Shown here piece after piece: positions 6,235-13,082 of a DNA stretch of 21,005 nucleotides. The DNA lies in NCBI GenBank assembly GCA_937926265.1, contig CALAZS010000068.1, positions 1 through 21,005 of the forward strand, written 5' to 3'. Each line of letters starts with the position of its first letter. Positions within the stretch are counted from its first letter, which is position 1. Position numbers and translations under genes: made by a program. The DNA comes from an uncultured Gammaproteobacteria bacterium (GTDB taxonomy: Bacteria; Pseudomonadota; Gammaproteobacteria; Chromatiales; Chromatiaceae). The notes beneath the pieces are model-generated. The model made no database searches and was not told the origin of the DNA. It worked only from the letters and a program-made list of their open reading frames with translations.

Positions 6235-7470
6235 ATGCCATTAATTAAACCCTTCACTGGTTTACGCCCGGCAAGTGGCCGAGCAGATGATGTAGTAGCG
6301 CCACCATACGATGTAATGAATGCTGATGAAGCGCGCCAGATGGTCGAAGGGCGCCCCTGGAGCTTTTTACATATTTCCCGCCCTGAAGTTGACCTGCCAG
6401 CAGGTACAGATCCTTACTCGGCTGCTGTCTATGCCAAGGCTGCAGAAAACCTCAATAATATGGTTGAGGAAGGTGTGCTGGTTCGAGATCCAAAAGACAG
6501 TTACTACGTTTACCGTTTGACCATGGGTGAACACGTGCAGACAGGCCTGGTAGCTGCAGCTTCAGTAGAAGCCTATGACAATGACCGAATCAAAAAACAT
6601 GAATTCACACGTCCGGTAAAAGAAGATGACCGTGTAAGACAGGTTGAAGCTCTTAATGCCCAGACTGGCCCGGTTTTTCTTGTGTATAAAGCGAATCAGA
6701 TTGTCGATGATTTACTCAAAACAGTCAGTTCATCTGCAGCAGATGTTGATGTCACTGCCAAAGATGGTGTGCGTCATGAGATCTGGGTGCTGTCTGAAGA
6801 AGATAAACTGAACACCCTGACATCGGCGTTTGATGCGATGGAAGCTATTTACGTTGCTGACGGCCATCATCGTTCTGCTGCCGGTTCCCGTGTTGGTAAC
6901 AGCAAGAAAGCAGATAACCCTGACCATAGCGGCAATGAATCCTATAACTATTTCCTCAGTGTTATTTTTCCGCATGACCAGATGCAGATTCTCGATTACA
7001 ACCGTGTTGTTAAAGACCTGAACGGCTTGTCATCTGAAGATTTCCTAAACCGCGTAGCTGAAAATTTTACCCTGGAAACTGCTGACAGCCAGGTTAAGCC
7101 TGCTTGTGAAGCAGAGTTTGGTATGTACCTGGAGAACAAATGGTACAAACTCACGCTGAAATCAGAAATACCATCTGATCCTGTAGCCCGCCTGGATGTG
7201 AGTCTGCTTGCCGATAACCTGATTGAGCCAGTGCTTGGTATCAGTGATCCACGTCGTGATAACCGTATCGATTTTGTCGGCGGTATCCGTGGCCTTGGGG
7301 AACTTGAAAAACGTGTCAATTCGGGAGACTGGGCAGTAGCATTTGCACTGTATCCAACCACCATGGAAGCGTTGATGGCTGTTGCCGATGCGGGTGAGGT
7401 GATGCCACCAAAGTCGACCTGGTTTGAACCTAAGTTGGCAGATGGACTTGTCAGTCATGTCCTAGATTGA
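6235..7470 (+). CDS. DUF1015 family protein (COG4198), function unknown
   Basis: The start is ATG 6235, with GGGGA at 6225-6229, because DUF1015 proteins typically begin with a sequence like this one (MPLIKPFTGLRP, then VVAPPYDVM). A TTG 30 bases upstream lacks a ribosome site. The 411-residue product is full length for the family. Landmarks are VAPPYDV near residues 20-27, the family signature A-D-G-H-H-R at 208-213, and SYNYFLSVIFPHDQMQILDYNRVV just after. It is soluble, with no signal peptide. The D-G-H-H-R motif recalls the phosphate-binding G-x-H-R of the ParB/sulfiredoxin nucleotide-binding fold, so a nucleotide-dependent enzyme is conceivable; this is inference only. In many bacteria DUF1015 genes lie near serine biosynthesis genes; here it is alone, 125 bp before relA. 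Confidence 0.88.
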   Translation: MPLIKPFTGLRPASGRADDVVAPPYDVMNADEARQMVEGRPWSFLHISRPEVDLPAGTDPYSAAVYAKAAENLNNMVEEGVLVRDPKDSYYVYRLTMGEHVQTGLVAAASVEAYDNDRIKKHEFTRPVKEDDRVRQVEALNAQTGPVFLVYKANQIVDDLLKTVSSSAADVDVTAKDGVRHEIWVLSEEDKLNTLTSAFDAMEAIYVADGHHRSAAGSRVGNSKKADNPDHSGNESYNYFLSVIFPHDQMQILDYNRVVKDLNGLSSEDFLNRVAENFTLETADSQVKPACEAEFGMYLENKWYKLTLKSEIPSDPVARLDVSLLADNLIEPVLGISDPRRDNRIDFVGGIRGLGELEKRVNSGDWAVAFALYPTTMEALMAVADAGEVMPPKSTWFEPKLADGLVSHVLD

Positions 7471-7475
7471 TTTCT

Positions 7476-7577
7476 GGGTCACGAGTGAAAGTTTTCAGGG
7501 CTTATAAAAACAGGGATGTTTTTATAGAGCTTGTATGGAAGCATTCACAGCGCCCCTGAAAAATTTTACTGTGAGCC
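7476..7577 (+). repeat. Palindromic GGA-hairpin element, copy 1 (relA leader)
   Basis: The outer arms are 7476-7500 and 7554-7577, which pair at 21 of 24 positions plus one bulged base; an uninterrupted 9-bp block closes the inner end (TTTTCAGGG with CCCTGAAAA). Inside is a perfect 10-bp stem, TATAAAAACA (7503-7512) with TGTTTTTATA (7517-7526), closed by loop GGGA. A weaker GCTT/AAGC hairpin with ATGG in its loop follows at about 7529-7542. The loop region contains ACAGGGATGT, also present in copies 2 and 3. The element fills the DUF1015-relA spacer and ends 18 bases before the relA start, so it forms the relA leader if relA is transcribed from upstream. Confidence 0.75.
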
Positions 7578-7595
7578 ACATAAGATAATAAGTTA

Positions 7596-9818
7596 ATGGT
7601 TACCGTCACCTCAGTCCTGCCAACTGACAACCAGATCGATGAACAGGGCATAGAAACCTGGTTAAACTCGATCGCCGCAGATCGCGACAGCGATGAGATG
7701 GACTACCTGCGCGCTGCCTGCATGGAGGCGCTGCATCTTTACGGTAATTCAGAAAAACCTACAGGCGAAAGAACCATCCTCTACGTTCTGCATGTCGCCG
7801 ATATCCTCAATAACCTGAAAATGGATGTAGAGGCGCTCGCTGCAGCGCTTTTGCACGAAGCTGTTGGCTCAATCGGTTTCGATGAACGTCGTATAGAAGG
7901 TTTGTTCGGCAAACATCTTCTTGACATGATCAACAACATGGCCCGTATCGGCATGGTGGCTTCCGGATCATCTCGTAAGATAACCGAAGAGCAGCATATC
8001 GAAAACTTAAGACGCATGTTGCTGGGCATCGCCAGTGATGTTCGTGTTGTTTTAGTGGTCCTGGCAGAACGTGTACACATATCACGCATGCTGAAACATT
8101 GTGATGAGGCAACCCAGCGTCGAGTGGCACTTGAAACCAGGGACATTTATGCACCGCTGGCCAACCGCCTGGGGGTTTGGCAGCTAAAATGGGAACTCGA
8201 AGACCTGTCGCTGCGTTATCTCGAGCCCAAAAAATACATGGAGCTGGCAAAAAGCCTGAAAGGGCGACGCCATGACCGGGAAAAATATATCCATGATGTC
8301 ATCAGCCTGCTGCATGAAAAGTTCACTGAGCATGGTATCCGGGCTGACATATCGGGCAGACCCAAGCATATCTTCAGTATCTGGAAAAAAATGCAGCGCA
8401 AGAATGTCAACTTTGACCAGATTTTCGATGTACTTGCTGTCAGGGTGATGGTGGAAACCATCGCCCAGTGTTACGAAGTGCTGGGTATCGTGCATGGTAT
8501 TTGGCGGCATATTCCCGGTGAATTCGATGATTACATTGCCACGCCCAAGGCAAATCATTACCAGTCCCTGCACACTGCAGTGATTGACCCCGAGGGTAAG
8601 CCTCTGGAAATCCAGGTGCGAACATTTGATATGCATGATCATGCCGAACGTGGCGTGGCAGCACACTGGCGATACAAGGAAAACCGCGGCCAGGATGAAG
8701 AACTTGAAAAACGCATTGAATGGATGCGGAACTGGCTCGAACTGAAGGAAGAGGGGCTGGATGATTCTGAGTTTGTCGGTGAAACACAGGATGCTTTTGA
8801 GTCCAGTCAAATTTATGTCTTGACTCCGCAAGGGCAGGTAATTGAATTACCCGAAGGTTCAACACCGGTTGATTTTGCTTATGCCATACATACGGATGTT
8901 GGTCATCGCTGCCGGGGTGCGAAGGTTGACGGCAAGATAGTGACCTTAAACAGTAAACTCGAAAGCGGTCATACTGTTGAGATCCTGACAGTAAAAGAGG
9001 GTGGCCCCAGTCGTGACTGGCTGAATATGCACCTTGGATACTGTAAAACATCACGCGCGAGGGGGCGCATCCGTCAGTGGTTTAAGCACCAGGACTACGA
9101 GGAGCATATCCGTATCGGCCGCGCCAGCCTGGAACGGGAAATCAACCGTCTTGGTTTGCATCATCCTGATCTGGATAAAATTGCTGACCGGTTTCATCAG
9201 AACAACAGTGAAGATTTATTGGCAGCGATCGGACGAGGTGATATCTCGCCAATCCAGGTGGCAGCCTGTGCACACCGTCGCCAGGCCGAACTGCCGCTTA
9301 ACCTGCCACCATCACAAACACCTAGAAGGAAAAGCCGTTCTCACAAGAAGCCTACATCCAGTAACGTCATAGTTGATGGTGTCGGGGACCTGTTAACGAC
9401 GACCGCCAAGTGCTGTAAACCGGTGCCTTACGATCCGATTGTTGGTTACATCACCAAGGGGAGAGGTATTACCATTCACCGGCGTGACTGCAGCATGATC
9501 CAGAAAATTGATGAACCCGGAAAAGAGCGCCTCATCAATGTCATATGGGCGGATCAGAAAGAAACCGAAACCGGCTCATACCCTGTTGATATCCGAGTTT
9601 ATGCAATCGACCGTAAAGGCCTGTTGCGCGATATTTCGTCAATACTTTCAATTGAAGATGTCGATGTTGTCGGAGTAAAAACCCACTCGGATAAAAAGAC
9701 TGACAGGGCTACCATGAAATTCACCATTGAAATTGAAAACATTGCCCAGCTCAGTCGAGTCATGGAAAAAATTTCACAACTTCCCGACATCATCGACGTT
9801 AAACGCCAAATTACTTAG
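7596..9818 (+). CDS. relA: RelA, ribosome-dependent (p)ppGpp synthetase
   Basis: This 740-residue RelA transfers pyrophosphate from ATP to GDP/GTP on ribosomes that hold uncharged tRNA. It opens MVTVTSVL, much as E. coli RelA opens MVAVRSAH. The N-terminal HD domain has lost its catalytic signature: HDxxED is H87-E88-A-V-G91-S92, so hydrolysis is not expected. The synthetase domain (about 240-370) has GRPKHIFSIWKKM, EFDDYIA from residue 309 and YQSLHTAV. EFDD is the EXDD motif of monofunctional RelA; bifunctional SpoT/Rel have RXKD. Then come TGS (about 406-465), a helical region, a zinc-finger region with C606, C607, D631 and C632, and a C-terminal ACT domain (about 665-740). The Shine-Dalgarno site is weak, and a large palindrome precedes the start. 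Confidence 0.97.
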   Translation: MVTVTSVLPTDNQIDEQGIETWLNSIAADRDSDEMDYLRAACMEALHLYGNSEKPTGERTILYVLHVADILNNLKMDVEALAAALLHEAVGSIGFDERRIEGLFGKHLLDMINNMARIGMVASGSSRKITEEQHIENLRRMLLGIASDVRVVLVVLAERVHISRMLKHCDEATQRRVALETRDIYAPLANRLGVWQLKWELEDLSLRYLEPKKYMELAKSLKGRRHDREKYIHDVISLLHEKFTEHGIRADISGRPKHIFSIWKKMQRKNVNFDQIFDVLAVRVMVETIAQCYEVLGIVHGIWRHIPGEFDDYIATPKANHYQSLHTAVIDPEGKPLEIQVRTFDMHDHAERGVAAHWRYKENRGQDEELEKRIEWMRNWLELKEEGLDDSEFVGETQDAFESSQIYVLTPQGQVIELPEGSTPVDFAYAIHTDVGHRCRGAKVDGKIVTLNSKLESGHTVEILTVKEGGPSRDWLNMHLGYCKTSRARGRIRQWFKHQDYEEHIRIGRASLEREINRLGLHHPDLDKIADRFHQNNSEDLLAAIGRGDISPIQVAACAHRRQAELPLNLPPSQTPRRKSRSHKKPTSSNVIVDGVGDLLTTTAKCCKPVPYDPIVGYITKGRGITIHRRDCSMIQKIDEPGKERLINVIWADQKETETGSYPVDIRVYAIDRKGLLRDISSILSIEDVDVVGVKTHSDKKTDRATMKFTIEIENIAQLSRVMEKISQLPDIIDVKRQIT

Positions 9819-9851
9819 AACCGTATGTATTACCGGACAAGGACAAATTCG

Positions 9852-9894
9852 GTTTAGGTCATAAAGTTGTGTCTTCTGGACAAAAGTCCTAAAC
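9852..9894 (+). repeat. Nested inverted repeats after relA
   Basis: GTTTAGG (9852-9858) pairs with CCTAAAC (9888-9894), and within the same stretch GGAC (9878-9881) pairs with GTCC (9886-9889) around AAAA. The two pairings share bases and exclude each other. There is no T-run, so it is not a classic terminator. It lies in the 140-bp relA-rlmN spacer, where I see no confident promoter. Confidence 0.35.
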
Positions 9895-9921
9895 TGCAAC
9901 GAAATATCCCCGTTTTATTAA

Positions 9922-9942
9922 CTGATTCCCCAAATGAATCAG
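9922..9942 (+). promoter_or_regulatory. Hairpin directly before the rlmN ribosome site
   Basis: CTGATTC (9922-9928) and GAATCAG (9936-9942) are perfect inverse complements around a 7-base loop, CCCAAAT. The stem ends three bases before the purine-rich AGAGAG (9946-9951) that serves the TTG start of rlmN at 9959. It may affect translation initiation at this non-ATG start. Confidence 0.45.
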
Positions 9943-9958
9943 CCCAGAGAGCTGTAGA

Positions 9959-11029
9959 TTGGCTGTAAAACAAAAAATCAACCTGATGGACCTGGACCGC
10001 AAAGGGCTTGAATCCTTTATCGAGTCACTGGGTCATAAAGCCTTTAATGGTCGTAATATCCTTAAATGGATTCATCGGCATGGCATCACTGACTTTAATG
10101 CCATGACAGATGTCTCCAAAAAATTGCGCGAACAGCTCATCCAGACCTGTGAAATCAACATTCCCGAGGTAATTTTTGAACAGCCTGCCCTGGATGGTAC
10201 GACAAAGTGGATACTGGAGCTGAGCGACGGTCAGCGCATTGAAACCGTATTTATTCCCGAGGGTGACAGGGCAACCCTGTGTGTGTCCTCCCAGGTTGGC
10301 TGTGCCTTGAACTGCTCTTTTTGTTCCACTGCACAACAGGGTTTTAATCGTAATCTCACTGTCGCTGAAATTATCGGCCAGGTCTGGCGTGTCACTCATG
10401 AAATGAAACAGCCGCTTTCCAATGTCGTCATGATGGGAATGGGGGAGCCTCTGGCAAACTTTGATGCCGTTGTCACGGCCATGAACCTTATGCAGGATGA
10501 TCTGGCTTACATGCTTTCGCGTCATCGCGTTACCCTGAGTACCTCGGGGATTGTGCCTGCCCTGGAAAAACTCAAGGAAGTAACCAATGTTTCGCTGGCA
10601 GTATCGCTTCATGCTCCAAATAATGAATTGCGCAACAAGTTGGTGCCAATTAATGAAAAATATCCACTGGAAACACTGATTCCGGCTTGTAAAAGTTATC
10701 TTCGCGATGAAAAACGTCGCAAAGTCACCTGGGAATATGTCATGCTTGATGGTGTCAACGATACTGACAAACATGCCAAGGCGCTCATCCGTTTGCTGGA
10801 GGGGGTGCCTTCCAAAATCAACCTGATACCCTTTAACCCGTTTCCAGGCACAGATTATAAAACCTCACCACGTGAAAGAATTGACCGTTTCCGGGAAAAA
10901 CTGGTGCGCTCTGGTCTTGTCGTGATTACCCGTAAAACCCGGGGAGAGGATATTGATGCAGCCTGTGGTCAACTGGTGGGTAAAGTCAAAGATAAAAGTC
11001 GCAGACAATTGAGAGGGATTACACAATGA
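9959..11029 (+). CDS. rlmN: RlmN, dual-specificity 23S rRNA/tRNA adenine-C2 methyltransferase
   Basis: RlmN is a radical SAM enzyme that methylates C2 of A2503 in 23S rRNA and A37 in some tRNAs. The 356-residue protein has the [4Fe-4S] motif C115-x3-C119-x2-C122 (GCALNCSFCSTAQQG), the VVMMGMGEPL glycine-rich SAM site and the C-terminal catalytic cysteine C336 in EDIDAACGQL, which carries the transferred methylene. The start is TTG at 9959 with AGAGAG 7 bases upstream; it gives MAVKQKINLMDLDRKGL, matching the KINLLDL start region of E. coli RlmN. The next ATG (9986) would cut into that conserved segment. Its TGA overlaps the pilW ATG (ATGA), beginning the tight rlmN-pilW-rodZ cluster. Confidence 0.96.
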   Translation: MAVKQKINLMDLDRKGLESFIESLGHKAFNGRNILKWIHRHGITDFNAMTDVSKKLREQLIQTCEINIPEVIFEQPALDGTTKWILELSDGQRIETVFIPEGDRATLCVSSQVGCALNCSFCSTAQQGFNRNLTVAEIIGQVWRVTHEMKQPLSNVVMMGMGEPLANFDAVVTAMNLMQDDLAYMLSRHRVTLSTSGIVPALEKLKEVTNVSLAVSLHAPNNELRNKLVPINEKYPLETLIPACKSYLRDEKRRKVTWEYVMLDGVNDTDKHAKALIRLLEGVPSKINLIPFNPFPGTDYKTSPRERIDRFREKLVRSGLVVITRKTRGEDIDAACGQLVGKVKDKSRRQLRGITQ

Positions 11030-11817
11030 AATTGAGGCTGTTGTTAAGTTTGCTGGTTGCTGTTTACCTGGTCGGGTGTCAGTCTAATCCGCAATATGAC
11101 GACCCTTCAACACCTTCTGCCAAAAGAGATGTCGACCTGAACCTGGGGCGCTGGGATCAAAGTCCGGCCAACAATTACATCGAGCTGGCCAAGGAATATT
11201 ACAAAATCAATGAAATGACCTATGCACTGGACAGTGCCCAAAATGCCATACAAAAAGATGAAACCAATCCGTATGCACATAATATTCTCGCCCTGATTTA
11301 CCAGAACCTGAAACAAAACAGCAAGGCTGATCAACATTTTCGGCGTGCTTTGGCTTATTCACCTGACGAACCACTGATAAACAACAGCTACGGAGGTTAT
11401 CTTTGTTCTTTAGGAAGTTTCGATAAAGCATTGATTCATTTCCAAAAAACCATAGATTACCCACTCTATAGGCGTAAATATATTCCGATGACGAACATCG
11501 GAGTTTGTGCACTTAGGAACGATAAATTAGAAATTGCTGAAGAATATTTACGTAAAGCATTGCAAAATAATGGAAATTATCGAACTGCCCTCTATAATAT
11601 GATTTACCTGTCGGTGTTACAGGAGAATTACATGTCAGCCAGAGCGTACCTGCAGCGATATCTCGAAGTGGGTCAACATAACAAAGATACACTCTGGTGG
11701 GGTGTGCAGACTGAGGCTGTGCTGGGCGATAAAGATGCGCTTGAAACCTACAAGCTCAAACTCAGGTCACGTTACCCTGATGCCGAGGAAACAAAGAACT
11801 TGATGGAAAATTACTAG
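11026..11817 (+). CDS. pilW: PilW/PilF, type IV pilus biogenesis TPR lipoprotein
   Basis: This 263-residue outer-membrane lipoprotein has lipobox L-V-G-C (C18 in MKLRLLLSLL...YLVGCQSN). It is followed by about six tetratricopeptide repeats between residues 45 and 235, for example YALDSAQNAIQKDETNPYAH and AEEYLRKALQNNGNYRTALY. In Pseudomonas (PilF) and Neisseria (PilW) it is the pilotin that helps the secretin PilQ assemble. The position between rlmN and rodZ is the one known in Pseudomonas. It overlaps rlmN by four bases, and its stop codon directly abuts the rodZ ATG. The middle third (about 11390-11600) is more A+T-rich than its neighbours. The pilus machinery itself is not in this window. 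Confidence 0.92.
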   Translation: MKLRLLLSLLVAVYLVGCQSNPQYDDPSTPSAKRDVDLNLGRWDQSPANNYIELAKEYYKINEMTYALDSAQNAIQKDETNPYAHNILALIYQNLKQNSKADQHFRRALAYSPDEPLINNSYGGYLCSLGSFDKALIHFQKTIDYPLYRRKYIPMTNIGVCALRNDKLEIAEEYLRKALQNNGNYRTALYNMIYLSVLQENYMSARAYLQRYLEVGQHNKDTLWWGVQTEAVLGDKDALETYKLKLRSRYPDAEETKNLMENY

Positions 11818-12999
11818 ATGAGTGCTTTACCAAAACATGAAGCTGACTCTGTAGTCAGTGAGTTACCCAGTCCCAAGGGACCCGGAGCACGTCTTAAATC
11901 TGCACGTGAGGCCAAAAGCCTGAACCTGGAAAAGGTCGCGGCACAGTTGCATTTGAGCAACGAAATGCTGATGTCTCTGGAAGCAGATGATTACGGCAAT
12001 CTACCGGCCAGGGTTTTTGTTGTGGGATACCTGCGAAATTATGCCCGCCTGGTCGGTTTGCCCGCCGAGGCTATCACCCAGGCCCTCGACCATTTTTTAC
12101 CGGTTGAGCAGGAGCCTGTTATTGATCATTCCAAAGCTGCAGCGGGATCAAGGTCCGGGTCCTCAAGGGCCACGCTTGGTTATGACAGCGGCAACCTTTT
12201 CATAGATAGCAAACGCAGAAGTTTTCCTTTTTTTAAATTTTTACTGATTCTTGGTGCGGCCATTGCTGTTTTCTGGGGCTGGAAACAGGGCTATTTCAGT
12301 GATGTACTGAATGGTAGTCAGTCTATTTCACAGCAATTCAAACCTGTCAGTCAGCTGCCACTTCAAAATGCCGCAGATTCTGAAAGGGGTTCTGAAACAG
12401 GTTCTTCGCAGCAAAATGAATCAGATTCATTTAATCAAATCGCTCTTCCCGAATCATCTGCCGAAATTGTCGACACAGAAGTAGAAGCTACAGACGAAGC
12501 TCTTGCAGAATTGGCCCCAGCACCAGTTGCCCCAGATCAGCTTGCCCCAGTCCCAGTTATCCAAGTCCCAGTTATCCAAGACCCAGTTATCCAAGACCCA
12601 GTTAACTCTGATCTAGATATTAACGAACTGGATAGTGTCGAACCGGTAAGCCCGGTCGTAACAGCTAGTGTCGCAGTTAATGAATCTGTTGAGACTATGC
12701 AGGCTCCCGCAGCACAGGAAGCCAGCGTAGCCTCGGCAGTCGCCGCTGGCCAACCTGAAATTGTGCTTTCTCTTACAGAAACCTGCTGGATTAAAGTGCG
12801 TGATTCAGCTGGTGACTTCCGTATGAATAACAATTACGAGGCCGGCACCGTGAAAACCTTCACCGGAACACCTCCTTACAATATTTTGATCGGTAATGTC
12901 GGAGGCGCAACGTTGACAATTGATGGTGAGCCGTTTGACTTAAGCGGTTATACTAAGAAAAACGTTGCCAGGTTGGTTCTTGATCCCGGTAATTTGTAA
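11818..12999 (+). CDS. rodZ: RodZ, cytoskeletal cell-shape protein
   Basis: RodZ links the MreB cytoskeleton to the elongasome. The 393-residue protein has an N-terminal cytoplasmic helix-turn-helix (about 20-88: GARLKSAREAKSLNLEKVA, then LEADDYGNLPARVFVVGYLRNYARLVGL), a basic linker, one membrane helix (about 137-157) and a periplasmic Pro/Ala/Glu/Ser-rich stretch (about 165-315). A C-terminal beta domain follows (DUF4115, about 315-390: IVLSLTETCWIKVRD, GTPPYNILIGN). The start abuts the pilW stop with no spacer. The periplasmic linker contains a tandem PVIQ(V/D) repeat. The operon usually continues with ispG, but here a terminator-like hairpin follows 31 bp after the stop. Confidence 0.95.
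   Translation: MSALPKHEADSVVSELPSPKGPGARLKSAREAKSLNLEKVAAQLHLSNEMLMSLEADDYGNLPARVFVVGYLRNYARLVGLPAEAITQALDHFLPVEQEPVIDHSKAAAGSRSGSSRATLGYDSGNLFIDSKRRSFPFFKFLLILGAAIAVFWGWKQGYFSDVLNGSQSISQQFKPVSQLPLQNAADSERGSETGSSQQNESDSFNQIALPESSAEIVDTEVEATDEALAELAPAPVAPDQLAPVPVIQVPVIQDPVIQDPVNSDLDINELDSVEPVSPVVTASVAVNESVETMQAPAAQEASVASAVAAGQPEIVLSLTETCWIKVRDSAGDFRMNNNYEAGTVKTFTGTPPYNILIGNVGGATLTIDGEPFDLSGYTKKNVARLVLDPGNL
12552..12604 (+). repeat. 15-bp tandem repeat in the RodZ periplasmic linker
   Basis: Three units of CCCAGTTATCCAAG(T/A) at 12552, 12567 and 12582 are followed by a partial fourth (CCCAGTTA). Units two and three are identical and unit one differs at one base. They encode PVIQV, PVIQD, PVIQD, PV. 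The region just upstream (PAPVAPDQLAPVPV) looks like older, diverged Pro-rich repeats. Near identity of the units suggests recent slippage; copy number may vary between strains. Confidence 0.85.
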
Positions 13000-13030
13000 T
13001 CAATACGGCAAGATCAGGTTTAATTTTTAT

Positions 13031-13056
13031 AAAGCCCCGCTCTTAAGCGGGGCTTT
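13031..13056. terminator. Terminator-like hairpin after rodZ
   Basis: AAAGCCCCGC (13031-13040) and GCGGGGCTTT (13047-13056) form a perfect 10-bp stem with loop TCTTAA. The stem has a GC core with A-run and T-run flanks, so it could end transcription from either side. The T-run is short (TTT, then AGTG), so termination may be partial. It stands where ispG normally separates rodZ from hisS, only 26 bases before the hisS start. Confidence 0.8.
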
Positions 13057-13082
13057 AGTGTATGTGACAAATTTTTTAAAAA

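Noticed and set aside
8184..9054. Two long open frames antisense to relA (215 and 204 codons)
   Set aside because: They are entirely covered by the conserved RelA synthetase and TGS domains and show no signal peptide, motif or ribosome site of their own.
7596..9818. Bifunctional SpoT/Rel instead of RelA
   Set aside because: The HD motif is lost (H-E-A-V-G-S), and the synthetase has the EXDD signature (EFDD) of monofunctional RelA rather than RXKD.
10025..10774. Long open frame of 249 codons antisense to rlmN
   Set aside because: It lies wholly inside rlmN, has no family features, and its composition follows from the codon pattern of the real gene.
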